From: Lentinus brumalis
Lineage: Eukaryota; Basidiomycota; Agaricomycetes; Polyporales; Polyporaceae
DNA: 64,000 bases
Direction of reading: 5' to 3'
Assembly (NCBI GenBank): GCA_001792895.1
Contig: MARA01000055.1
Location: 150,668 to 214,667, forward strand
Shown here: positions 11,920 through 21,689 of the stretch, piece after piece
How the letters are laid out: each line of letters begins with the position of its first letter
Position numbering within the stretch: the first letter of the stretch is position 1
Position numbers and translations under genes: made by a program
Notes under the pieces: model-generated
The model's database searches: none
What the model was told of the DNA's origin: nothing
What the model saw: only the letters and a program-made list of their open reading frames with translations

Positions 11920-12595
11920 GATCAGCCACCAGTAATTCGCGGGGAGAGGAACGCGACACACCTCTGGGTCATGATCTAGATATACCGGGCCTCCGAGAAG
12001 CCAGACGTTCTCGATAGAGCAGTTCAAAGTTACCGAAGTCTGGAAGCCGCGACAGTGTATGTGGGTCCGGGGGACGGGTTGGTGGCTCACCGACAGCCAG
12101 GTACGAGTGTGCTTGAAGCACGGACATACCGCCTGAAGAGTCTTATAGATACCCATGCCGCGCGGAGATGAATGGCATACTCCCTCGTCACAAGCCGCAC
12201 AGTCGCCGATAGTATGCTCAGCAGCACAAAACCGGTTACGTGTCCGGGTGCTGGAGCCCGGAGAGCTCATCCAGGCGCTGCGGACGGGCTCTGCACAACG
12301 TTGAGCGTACGCCAGTATCCTCGGCTGCCAGGGATACAAGGTGTTGCGAGACCGCGTGTTGTCTTCTAGAAGTTATTTGAGGTTGCATGGAGAAGGACGA
12401 CGGGCGGGGCGCTGCAGCTGCGCAGGGTTCGGCGCGGAGGCATGCACGCTACCATTGTCCTGCAGTGATGTCGGCCGGAGGAGCATTCCGCAACATGCTC
12501 ACGGCGTAATGGCTATTGTGCCGAGAAGTCAGCAATGCGGATCGCCAAGCTCTCGAGCAGGGCCGGAAGTGGGAGAAGAAAGAGGGCGGTGCGAT

Positions 12596-13401
12596 CTACG
12601 ACGATAACGGGCGAATTTTCTTGACGCCAGCCAGTGAGGATAAGAATACACAGACGCCTCTAGGGGAGTCGGCTAGAACGAGCGCATGTGAGTGGACGTC
12701 GTGTGCACGAGAAGGGACGATGGGAAAGAGACGGACGTTGACCACACTGCAGTGTAAAGAGAGGCCGCCGCCAAACGCTACCGGCCCGAGAGATGTTCCC
12801 GGATATCCGGGACGCAACCAAAGTCGAGATTCGTCCATCATGAAGTAGTATAACCGAGGAGCCATAGCCTCGTCGTGGCCAAGAGCAAAGTATGTACATG
12901 GAGGACCGCTTGAAGGAAGTACTACAGGAGCATCCGATTGATCTTGTGGGGACCGGCGGACGTCGTAAGTCGGATTACGCAACAACCTGAGGTTCCAGCG
13001 CAGCTGTAACGAAGTCTGAGCATGGCATACACGACAACAAGACAATGGGATAAAGAACCAACGATCTTCCATCCTTGAAAACTGGTACTCCGGCAAATAC
13101 ATGAATGCGGATGCAGATGCCGAGTCATTGCGGACGGTGGTGCGAATCGGACTCACCTGTCGTTCAGAGGATCAGCGAACAACTCCCCCGGGCCGCGCTG
13201 GTAGAACTGGCTGAGAACGCAGGGGATAGAAGCAGCCAAGCTTTTCGAATTCAATCGGCACATGGGCTTCGTCTTCGACCGTGTGTCGATGGCGGCGGGA
13301 GGACTCAGCGGGGACGACCACGTGGCGTACTCTTGAGAGTCCGATGTCCAGCAGCATGACCCATCAGGACGCGGGGTAGCGATGCGGGACGAGATGTACA
13401 T
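12596..13401 (-). CDS. Unrecognised, possibly degenerate multi-exon gene
   Basis: Minus-strand coding-like DNA. The downstream exon (about 12596-13090) reads YQFSRMEDRWFF and later YYFMMDESRLWLRPGYPG and FGGGLSLHCSVVNVRLFP. The upstream part has either CCWTSDSQEYATWSSPLSP or, in another frame, LLDIGLSRVRHVVVPAES with EFEKLGCFYPL. The second looks more protein-like, which would require frame changes. A possible intron lies at about 13088-13156. The style recalls C-terminal halves of large fungal F-box-type proteins, but no defining motif is visible, so I assign no function. Confidence 0.3.
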
Positions 13402-13870
13402 ATGTTGACCGTTGCACTCTGATCTGGAGAGGTGTGTCGTCTCTGTCGATTCGCGAGTCGGACGACGACAGTCTAATGAGTTGAATGGACATCAGGGTAA
13501 GAGTGCGTTTGACTCACCATTGATATAACAAGACGATCGTCGATGGGCGCAGGCCGCAAGAGGTAGTTTTCAGCACAGCTTCAGCATACAGCTCTCGAGG
13601 TCTGGTGAAAGTCCTGTGGTATAAGGCCATGGTCAAGGTGCTTTCTCTAGGTTGAGTTACATGTAATCACCATCAAAGACGGTCCCCGAGTTCAATCACG
13701 GCCGTGCAAGCTTAAGAAAACCTCTCAATCTAGCATTGATTGATAAGTTAAAGTAGCAAAACGAAGACGAGTACATACCGGTCACAAGCGCTAGAGGCCC
13801 GTCGCGTCGCGTCTGTGGCGCGGCGGGGTGGTGCACGACGTCATCACCACACTATGTAGTGAAAGTCGGG
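13402..13870. other. Intergenic, nothing recognised
   Basis: Roughly 470 bp between the doubtful minus-strand gene and the hydrophilic-protein gene; no motif or coding pattern supported. Confidence 0.4.
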
Positions 13871-13875
13871 GTACT

Positions 13876-13881
13876 TATAAG
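13876..13881 (+). promoter_or_regulatory. TATA box of hydrophilic-protein gene
   Basis: TATAAG within a GTACTTATAAGTAC palindrome, 57 nt upstream of the ATG at 13938. Confidence 0.55.
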
Positions 13882-13908
13882 TACTCGTCATTCATCGATG
13901 CATCACCG

Positions 13909-14929
13909 TCAACCACAGACCATTCGAACCAGACACGATGAGCACCAATGACAGTGAGTTCATCGCATACCTGCCTGAGGACCCCCGACTGACCCGCTTG
14001 GCAGAGATGAGCAACGACTACGCGACTGGCAACTTCCCGACTCAGGGCGATAGTACGCAAATCACCACTGCAATCAAATAAAGTTTGCTCACCAGCGTTC
14101 ACAGCGACGTCCGAGGGCGGGTACGGCTCTGCGAACCCCTTCTCGCCCCAGAATCAGCGGCACGCCGACCCCCAACCGCCCAAGAACGGCCTGGTCGACC
14201 AATCGCTCGACGGCGGGCCCCTGGGCAGCGAGCTGCAGGACGCAAAGCAGGGCGCGGACCAGCGTTCGCGCGAGCAGTTCTCGCACGAGGCGCGCCGCGA
14301 CTTCGACGGTGCGCTGAATCCGTACGGGCGGAACCCGGACTCGAAAGAAGAGATGGGCGAGCGATTGGCGAGCGCATACGCGGACAAGCGGGGGCAGCAG
14401 TATGAGAGCAGCGGGGCGGCGGGGAACGACAGCGATGTGGGGGCGTTGTGACGAGGTCGGGAACACATTCGAAGCCAGAAGAACCATTTCATTTGTACCA
14501 TACATACCAAGTTGACCAGATCAACGTGCACGCATCTCCCATCCTCCATCCACCATGAAAGACATGCCCAATCGTCGTTGATCCACTCGAGGCTTCATTC
14601 GGGTCTTGTGGAGAAGCTTGATGCTACGGGCGAGTAGATCACTGTTTCTCCTGGAAGATGGCCGCACGACGACAACGCGGTTCCCCAAAGATGCGGAAAC
14701 CCCGTTAAGACTTGATGTCTGCGGCCAGCCATGAGGTGTGGGACTAGCGGCCTGGCGCAGTAGAGCTTGCGTGCAGCCTGAGCATGCGAGTCGAGGTTGA
14801 ACAGTTGTCGCAAGTACGGTAGTTCACGTTGTTGGGTCAGTCCTCGCGGCAGATCGAATAAGAAAACGAAATCAGAGCCAAGTTTCGACGGTGAGAGGCG
14901 GGTGCGATGAACGAGAGATCTTCGGACGG
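13909..14929. repeat. Segmental duplication, copy 1 left part
   Basis: Near-identical to 29270-30316, covering the hydrophilic-protein gene and its 3' flank. Homology stops at the transposon insertion (14932) and resumes at 21321, where it matches 30321 onward up to about 21687. A weaker match also links 12350-12430 with 29165-29235 (GACGGGCGGGGCGCTGC). Confidence 0.85.
13938..14451 (+). CDS. Small hydrophilic protein (153 aa), unknown function
   Basis: Two exons, 13938-14052 and 14105-14451, joined over a 52 nt GT-AG intron in phase 1. The protein starts MSTNDSEFIAYLPEDPRL, passes through GGYGSANPFSPQNQ and DQSLDGGPLGSELQDAKQG, and ends with FDGALNPYGRNPDSKEEMGE, ADKRGQQY and DSDVGAL. It is rich in Gly, Asn, Asp, Gln and Arg, has no membrane segment and looks intrinsically disordered, like a stress-type hydrophilin; that role is only a guess. 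The exon-1 frame is supported by the paralogue at 29.3 kb, which differs by a 6 nt in-frame deletion. Several longer open frames overlap it but are shadows. Confidence 0.7.
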
Positions 14930-14933
14930 AGTT

Positions 14934-14964
14934 GGGGAGGTCCGCCATTCCAAGGGAGTTCCCG
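14934..14964 (+). repeat. Left terminal inverted repeat of DNA transposon
   Basis: Begins GGGGAGGTCCGCCATTCC; pairs with the right end in inverted orientation, six mismatches over 31 positions. Confidence 0.65.
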
Positions 14965-15050
14965 TTTTGGACCGAACGACCGATTGACCGAATCGTTGCG
15001 ACCGTTCGACCGTTTGCTGCGTGCATGTGACCTTGTTTGTCCGATTGTGG

Positions 15051-15086
15051 TTAGGGTTAGCCCCTTTTCCCCAGGGCTAACCCTAA
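15051..15086. repeat. Telomere-like 13 bp perfect inverted repeat
   Basis: TTAGGGTTAGCCC at 15051-15063 pairs perfectly with GGGCTAACCCTAA at 15074-15086 around a 10 nt spacer. A further TTAGGG lies at 15088-15093. It sits about 120 bp inside the left end of the transposon, so it is a subterminal hairpin of the element and not a chromosome end. Confidence 0.7.
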
Positions 15087-15305
15087 ATTAGGGTCAGCAC
15101 CTAATCGGGAAAGAGGTGGGGTTAAGGGACGTGCGCAAGGTCTTCGCAAAGTGCGCAACATGCGAAAGAGATGTATTAGGGCTGAGACTATATAGCACAC
15201 ATATACGCGATGTACAGTAGAGTAAAGGAGTCAATAACGGAGCTGAAATCAGTGTCTGAAACGTGTCGATAGATGCAGCACAAGAAGAACGATACTAAGG
15301 AGGGG

Positions 15306-18300
15306 TTAAGTCGCACTTCCTCCCGCGAGCGGCGGAGGTGCGCCGCCACCAAGACAATCCAGACGGAGGTGCTTGCATCCATTGTGCTCGACGACCAGCT
15401 CAGGAAGTGCGGGTGAAAGCTCGAGGTATTCGAAAAGACGGAACAGGAAGGGAGCGTCGGGCTCAGCCTGGGTCGTGCGTGATTGGAACATTTTCGCAAA
15501 GGCGAGAGACTCGAGGTCGACCACGAGGTCGCGCCCCTCATTGAAGATCGTCTTCTCGTACAAATCGCGAATCGCTTTCAGGAATTCAATGGGGTTGAAG
15601 TGCGTGCCGTTGACGAAGATGCCCGGGGGCTGCGGCCAATCTGGAAGACTGTCGGACCCGCTGACCTTGCCGCCACACCGCACGCCATCGGAGCAGTATT
15701 TCTTCTTGTGGTTTGCCCCGGACCCCAGGCCGCCTGGGTACTTGATCTGCTTGCAGCGACTGCAAGTCTGCTGCGCCCTCTGCTGTGATATGAATTCAGA
15801 TGAGCGGGAATGGTATTGCAAGCGAAGTAACACCGGAACTCACCATGGCAGCCTGCGATTTCCCGGAGTCTGCCTTGACGAGCGAGACGACATGGCAGTG
15901 TTTCTGCCAGAAGTCGACCCCACCACTCTTAGCTAGAAAGCAATCAGCAAAATCATACGATACACACCAGCGCCGCGACGTACACGCGTAGTTATTAGTG
16001 GCGATCCTCTTGACGATCTGTCCTTCGACGTCGTGCAGTTTGTCGACGAGTGCACGCGGAAGCTTCGGAGAGGGAACTTCTAGACCTTGCGCGCGGCAGC
16101 GGTCGGCGAGGGTTGTGTTGTAATGCACTGTGGCTTTGACCCACATGTGCGAAGTCATGGCAAAGGACGTCCACTTCTCGGACGCGCGGAGGTCCATGAA
16201 CGTGAAGAACTCCAAGCTCTCGCCGATCTTCAGGGCCTGAGGGTTGACCAAAGTCGACAGGTGGAACAAGCGTTCCGAGGGGGTGAGTTTCGAAGAGCTT
16301 GGCGTTAACGGGAGTGCGAGCGGCGCTGTCACCGTGGCGAGGGTATCGCTGTTGACGCGGCTCGACCGGGACTTGTCGGCTGAAGTGCTCTTTGAGGAAA
16401 CCGTGGTCGCCTCAGGAATGGCGGCAGAGACGGGTTCAGACAGCTTGAGGAATGAGTCCAACGTCCCCGTCCGAGTCGCATGGCTCCTCGACATCTGCTG
16501 AAGCGCCAATTAGTGAGTATTGAGTCCGAACTTTCACAAGATATCGCGAACGTACCGTGCTCGTGAGTTGGCTCATGCCCGGGCCTCCCACGCATGCCTT
16601 CTTGAGTGCACGATCGTCCTCGACGATGTTTGAGCCGTGAGCACGATCGTCCATCTTCCGCTTGGTTGTACTGCACGACACCTCGCCTGACAAGCCATTG
16701 AGAAGTCAGCGTTGTCGTGAATTTGATGACAGGTATTCCGGACTCACTTTGAGCAGCGACGACTTGAGGTGCTAGCGTGTTGATTGCACGCGTCGCGATA
16801 GCTTCGGTGGATGCCGTGTACTCGGATTGAATGATCTGTGACAGGCCAGACATTACTGGTCGCTCTACCACAGTACCTAGCACGTGTATGTACTCACTGT
16901 GGTAGCCAACGAGGAGTGAGTGTCCTTGACGGCAGCCTTCAGCTTTGCAGTATTACGATCAAGACCCGGGCCTTCGAGGATGATGGATGGAGAGGGAGCG
17001 GCAATAGACAGAGGAGCAGGGGTCTCCGACGGTGGTGCTCGCGACACTGATGCAGTCGCGCGTCCGGCTTGGGAAGACGAAGATGGAGGAGGGAGAGGCA
17101 TGTCGAGAAGCGAGGGATCGATGTTCAAGTACGCTATCGTACCAGTGCCAGGATCTAGGCCAGATCGGAGCTCACCACGCGCTGCCTTCTCGAGGACCCG
17201 TGCAGGTTCGTCGTCATCCTCCGACATCTCCTCCTTCATCTGAAATAGCCCACCAAATGTTGCGTTGTACTCCGATGGGACCAGACCAAAGACTTCGTTG
17301 ACGGCCGCGCTGCGCAGGATAGGACGGCGAGTAGCCTGAGCGATGGTAGCGAGCGAGTTCCACTGTTTGTGAATAGCGTTGAGGAGCCGGATGTGATGCG
17401 ACCCTAGCGTGCTGGTAGCGAATGTAGCGATGTCGACAAGGTACTTCGGCGCATCGGAATTGAGACGAAGGGCATAGGCTCGGCGCAGATTGCGACGCAA
17501 GGCGAGGTCGTGGCCGAACGTTGTGGACATCTCGATGCCGCTCGGGAAGGAGCGCATGATTGAGTTCCACGACTTGTGGGAACCTTCGATGCGGCTACCG
17601 TCACACGCCATGTCCTCGCGCGTCCGCTCTAGGCACCCTTTCTTGACATGTCCTAGCTGGTCTGCATGTACCTGTGGCGGTGATTTGACTATCTGAGCTC
17701 ACTATCTCCCGCTTCGACTTGACCATGAACGTACCTTCGCCGCTGCTTGCGACCAGACATTCCCTTTCCTGGCCCACTTCTCATACATATCCTTGAGCCG
17801 CTCCTCCTGCTCGGCACGGTTCCGGTACCTCGCAAACTTGCGTCCGTCTTCACCGGCACGGCTCTTCAAGATAGCATCTACCACGTCCTTCGCAACAGCA
17901 CCCCGACATGGATTCTTCGTGCCATTGATTACGACTGCAAGGTACCTAAGCTCAGTGCGCGTGAGAGTCTGGCGACATTTATTCGGATTCATGCTTACCT
18001 CTGGAGCAGATGGAACACGTCCAAGCACACATGGACGCCGGGGAAGACGCTCTGTATGGTCCCACGGACGTGGCAACAATTGTCAGCCACGAACATCTCT
18101 GGCTCTGGAATGCTCAGGTCCTCATGTCGGTTCTTCACCCCGAGCAGCATTTCTGCAAGTTCAGCATTTGCGAGGGATTGGCACATACGCTACAGAGATC
18201 TATTGTGTGAGTCTAGCCTATAGCAAGCAGTGTGGTAACGTACCCATGACTCTATCATATTGTTCTCGTCAATGCACGTCAAAATACCGCCCTTCATGAC

Positions 18301-19606
18301 GTTTGAACGACTCTTGTTGCCGTCGACAATTGTCGCCTTAGCTGAAGCCTTGAAGGTGTTATCAATTGAATACACACGTCCTGTGGAATGATGCCGTGCA
18401 TTAGTACGAAGTGAGTACTCGACTGGGACGACTAAATCTCACCAGCAAGTGACTTCAAATACTCAGTACTCTCCTCCTGTCGGGTCCTCTTGCTGAACTC
18501 GAGCCACACGTCGGTGATGAAGTCGTCGGTGATAGGTGTGTCATTGTAACCGTCCGGACCGTACACAAGCGGCTTCAAGAGATCGCGATTGAACATCAAC
18601 TCATTGCGTCGTGCCGACAGGAGCTGAAGGAACTCGCGTTCGCGCATACGAAACTCGAGTACATGTTGCTCTATATGCTGGTGAGTACGCATGTTGGGTT
18701 CAGAAGCGGTTGAAATGCTCACGCCGTATGTTTTCCGCCAGCCCGCCAGATGTCAAAGATGGACGCAGCTCGACGATGAGATCGAACAGCTCACGCGTCA
18801 AGCCGCAGCGCTGGGAGAAGATCGGGACACCACCTGTAGAATAGGATGCGTGAGCGTGTTCTGCTTGATATGAACTCGAGCGCGTACTTACGGGGTATTT
18901 CCCAGTGCTCGTGTCGCTGCCAGAAGGCAGCCGATGTCGTCGCGAAGCAATGTCGGATAGGCTTCTCGCCCACCGCGCCCCCTGTCCCTCCACTCCGCCC
19001 CTGCGCTCTTCGCTCGCACGCCTTGCAACGCAACTGATATCCAAGAGCGTTCTCATCCATCCGGATGCCATGCAGCTTGCGGTGGCCTGTACTGGTCCAG
19101 CTGTCCCAGAGAACTTCGGTCGACTCACATTGAGGACATTGCTTCAGATTGTCGTAGTAGACCGGGTGGACGACGTTGAGCGGCCGGAGATAGGCCAACT
19201 CTGGCTTCAGCCGCGCATTCTGGTCGCGCTTCAAGACATGCGTATACGTCGGGGGAAGGAATTGAGGTCCGCAGTAGGGAATCCCTTCCGGAAGGGTGCG
19301 CGGTGTGGCGTTCTTCGAGTTACCGTGTACTTTCGTGATATTGTAGATGTAGTTCACGTATTCAACGATATGCGCCTCCCACTGTAGTTGCCCCTCTAGC
19401 CGGTCCTGGCTGGGTCGGCTCCTCTTCCATTTTTCTGCCTGAGCCTTGACCTGACGGCGCAGGCAGATTCAGTGTGAGAGAATGCGACTGGAAGCTCCTG
19501 GTGCACGTACCGACTCCAGCCATTTGGTCTTGTAATTCATGCGATCGTTCTCTGGCAAGGAAGCCAAGATGGCTGCGAGCACGACGTCCGGCTCGAACAC
19601 AGACAT
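15306..19606 (-). CDS. Transposase (DDE-type), multi-exon, of the 6.4 kb transposon
   Basis: Start 19606 (MSVFEPDVVLAAILAS); exon 1 ends 19511, exon 2 starts 19450, then roughly eight further exons with 45-75 nt introns. Order: a basic N-terminus; a zinc-binding block CPQCES...GYQLRCKAC; RHCFATTSAAFWQRHEHW; LTRELFDLIVELRPSL; the putative catalytic core SIDNTFKASAK (first D), FVADNCCHVR, VCLDVFHLLQRY (second D) and DGSRIEGSHKSWN (E). Then comes a helical region with a Ser/Pro-rich linker. The C-terminal domain has CSRCKQIKYPGGLGSG...YCSDGV, PPGIFVNGTHFNP and an acidic region. The D/D/E assignment is inference from motif spacing. All joins I checked are in phase, so the gene may be intact. The C-terminal Cys domain resembles one common in agaricomycete hypothetical proteins. 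Confidence 0.65.
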
Positions 19607-19930
19607 GGCGGCGGAAGCGTAGAAGACGTCGAGGTAGAGAGCGGCGGAGAGGGGCTCCAATATCCGCCTCCGCCTCCTCCTCCTCCACCTCGCCGATCAC
19701 TCTCGCAGGCCGCCGCTGCGGCGTACCTACTCTAGCGAAACGGCGTACTGTTTACGCGCCTTTCGTTCCCAGTCCGACTTGACTACTCGCTTCCGCTCAT
19801 CAACTTCGAACCCTGAACGTGAGTTCAAGAACGATCAAGTACGCCCATGTGCTATGTTACATTGTATGACGGTAGTACCAATAACTACGTCGCCTGTATA
19901 CTATACAATAGATTCCTTTCCTTCTTACAA

Positions 19931-20741
19931 GGCTTGCATAAAGCAATACTCAGCTGCAGCGATCTTCGGCGCTGAATCGTCCACCTCGTCTTCGTAGCTC
20001 CATAGGTAGAAGAGGACATGCACCGGGCGACCAAACGGAACCTCAGCCAGGGATTCCGCGACGATACGCTCGCCCTCCCGCGTGAAAAACGGCACTTCAT
20101 CAACCCTTGACTAGTGCGTATAGCGTCAGCATTGCGTGCAAACGATAGAGAGCTAATAGACGTACTTCACGCTTCTGAGTCATGAACAATGGCACTTCAT
20201 CGACCCTCAACTAGTGCGTACAGCGTCAGTGATGCGAACGATAGAGTCGGAATAGACGTACTTCACGCTTGACGTATAAGGCCCAGCTTACTTGCAGCAT
20301 CCCGGCGTTGCCCTCGCCCCTGCCTCGGGAAGTGAACTCTCCAAGCGCAACGTCCTCGCCCAGACAGTTCTGCATGATCTCTTCGAGTCGATCAAGCAGC
20401 TTCGTCCATTCGGTTGGCGATGTAGCGCCTGGAGTGCCCTGCGGGCACGCTTCTAGCCAACAGGACGATATGGGGTAGGGATCCTCGGGGAAGAGCTCGC
20501 GGTCGCCGCTCGTCGTGAGGTAACAGCGCTGAGGAGAAATTTGCACAACAGCGCCGTATATAATCGGGAGCCGATAGCGCGGACCGTTCAGGGTCGGGAC
20601 GACTTGAGTGTAAAGCCTCCGAGTGGGGACACCAGTCTTGCAGAAGACAGCATCGGGGAGGAGAGTCGAAGCCGAGCATGAGGGGAAATCAATCCAGTAG
20701 TCGATGCCTTCGAGCTCTGCTACGCAAAGTCTCTGAGGCAT
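19931..20741 (-). CDS. Second gene within the transposon, unknown function
   Basis: Exon 1 (20741 down to about 20290) encodes MPQRLCVAELEGIDYWIDFP, YGAVVQISPQRCYLTT and a helical WTKLLDRLEEIMQNCLGEDV. A 3' exon ending at 19931 encodes VDEVPFFTREGERIVAESLA, FGRPVHVLFYLWSYEDEVDD and AAAEYCFMQAL. A TATATA at 20796-20801 lies about 55 nt upstream of the start. The splice pattern between the exons is unresolved because a ~100 bp duplication repeats the acceptor region and my best junction is out of phase. I recognise no family. Its place, same strand as the transposase and inside both inverted repeats, suggests it travels with the element. Confidence 0.45.
20091..20270. repeat. Tandem ~100 bp duplication in the accessory gene
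   Basis: GGCACTTCATC...CTAGTGCGTA...GACGTACTTCACGCTT occurs at 20091-20172 and again at 20191-20270, with about 15 differences. It covers the 3' splice region of the accessory gene. Confidence 0.75.
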
Positions 20742-20795
20742 GGTAAGATGTAAGAAGAGAGACGAATGCCTACCTCCTGAGTTCGCTCGGTCTCC

Positions 20796-20801
20796 TATAT
20801 A
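20796..20801 (-). promoter_or_regulatory. TATA box of transposon accessory gene
   Basis: TATATA on the minus strand, about 55 nt upstream of the ATG at 20741. Confidence 0.45.
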
Positions 20802-21285
20802 GCGATGACGGAAGATGTCATCGGCAAGTAGTCGAACGGAGGGCCCTGTTGTACATCAGCTTCTCCCATCTGCATCTGGCTAAAATCTCGGAGAGAAGTA
20901 CCTCGGTTCCATAGTATGGGGCTGAGATTCGCGAGATGGGTCGGGCGCAGGACATCTTGTGTTTGTGCTTGTACACGGTCCCGGAGAGGTGACCATATTC
21001 GGCAATTACGTTGCCCAATCGGGCAGACAACATGCCCGCGCTCGTGTCTCTAGGGTTTCGCCTATCCTGGCATCAGAAAACTGCACGCAAGAGGGATTGT
21101 AGCGAGTGAGAAGCGTGCGGGAGGTATACAGGACAATATGGTGCTCGATATTCTGTCTGGGAGGTCTGCGGGCGGGTGGCGGGTGGCGGGAAGGCGCCTA
21201 GCGATACTGCATTGGGGAACTCCCCAGGCGGTTCCCCTATTTGGCCCCCAGACCTCCCCAGCCCCCTCGGTCGGCCCGCCTTCGG

Positions 21286-21316
21286 CGGGACCTCCCTCGG
21301 AATGACCGATTTCCCC
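21286..21316 (-). repeat. Right terminal inverted repeat of DNA transposon
   Basis: On the minus strand it reads GGGGAAATCGGTCATTCC, pairing with the left end; directly followed by GGAG, the putative target duplication. Confidence 0.65.
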
Positions 21317-21500
21317 GGAGAGCTCTAAGAAATGGGTCACGTGACAGCAGGCGGATATAGCTTTCCCAATACGGCAGCGACACGTCTAACCAGACTAACC
21401 CGTTTTTCCCGCTTGCGCAACCTCTCCTCCTCCTCCCACCTCCTCAGGCATCCCCGTCTCCCGGTTTCATCTCTTTCGACTTCGTTTCTTGTTTTGTACG

Positions 21501-21687
21501 ATGGCCATGAACCCCGCAGTCACGAACCTCATCATCTCCCTCGGAGCCATGCAACGTCAGTCCGCTTCGCTGGCTTCCCCGGACTTTCGCGCGAGTGCTG
21601 ACCTCCGTGCTTTATCCGATCTCAGTGGCGAAGAGGGTGCCGTTTGACGCGGACGACCCGGAGGCCCTGACGTACGTGCGCGTTGCG
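21501..21687 (+). pseudogene. SND3/PHO88 5' fragment, truncated copy
   Basis: Carries about 180 bp of 5' flank, exon 1 (MAMNPAVTNLIISLGAMQ), the first intron and the start of exon 2 (AKRVPF...TYVRVA). It is essentially identical to 30321-30650 up to the truncation near 21687. Exon 2 has a 3 bp insertion (GCG after TTTGAC) and a V-to-A change. After GTTGCG the sequence becomes unrelated, so the rest of the protein is absent. It belongs to the duplicated segment split by the 6.4 kb transposon. Confidence 0.85.
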
Positions 21688-21689
21688 GG

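Larger units (their letters stand above)
14932..21316 (-). mobile_element. DNA transposon, ~6.4 kb, with 31 bp imperfect terminal inverted repeats
   Basis: Bounded by inverted repeats 14934-14964 and 21286-21316 (25 of 31 positions match; core CATTCC-AGGGAG-TCCCG). It interrupts a duplicated segment: removing it and one GGAG joins CGGAC-GGAG to AGCTCTAAG, while the uninterrupted paralogue at 30312-30330 reads CGGAC-GGGG-AGCTCTAAG. A 4 bp target duplication GGAG is therefore likely. It carries a multi-exon DDE-type transposase (15306-19606) and a second gene (about 19931-20741), both on the minus strand. I did not assign a named superfamily; it lacks recognisable KDZ, hAT or Tc1 signatures. 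Confidence 0.75.

Noticed and set aside
14085..14549. Long frames overlapping the hydrophilic gene on both strands
   Set aside because: The same shadows occur at the paralogue; only the spliced frame has natural composition and a consistent intron.
15051..15093. Possible chromosome end or telomere
   Set aside because: Only two to three TTAGGG units in inverted order, inside a transposon, with ordinary sequence on both sides.
15306..19606. Assignment of the transposase to KDZ, Plavaka or hAT
   Set aside because: The visible motifs do not match signatures I can name with confidence; left as DDE-type, unassigned.
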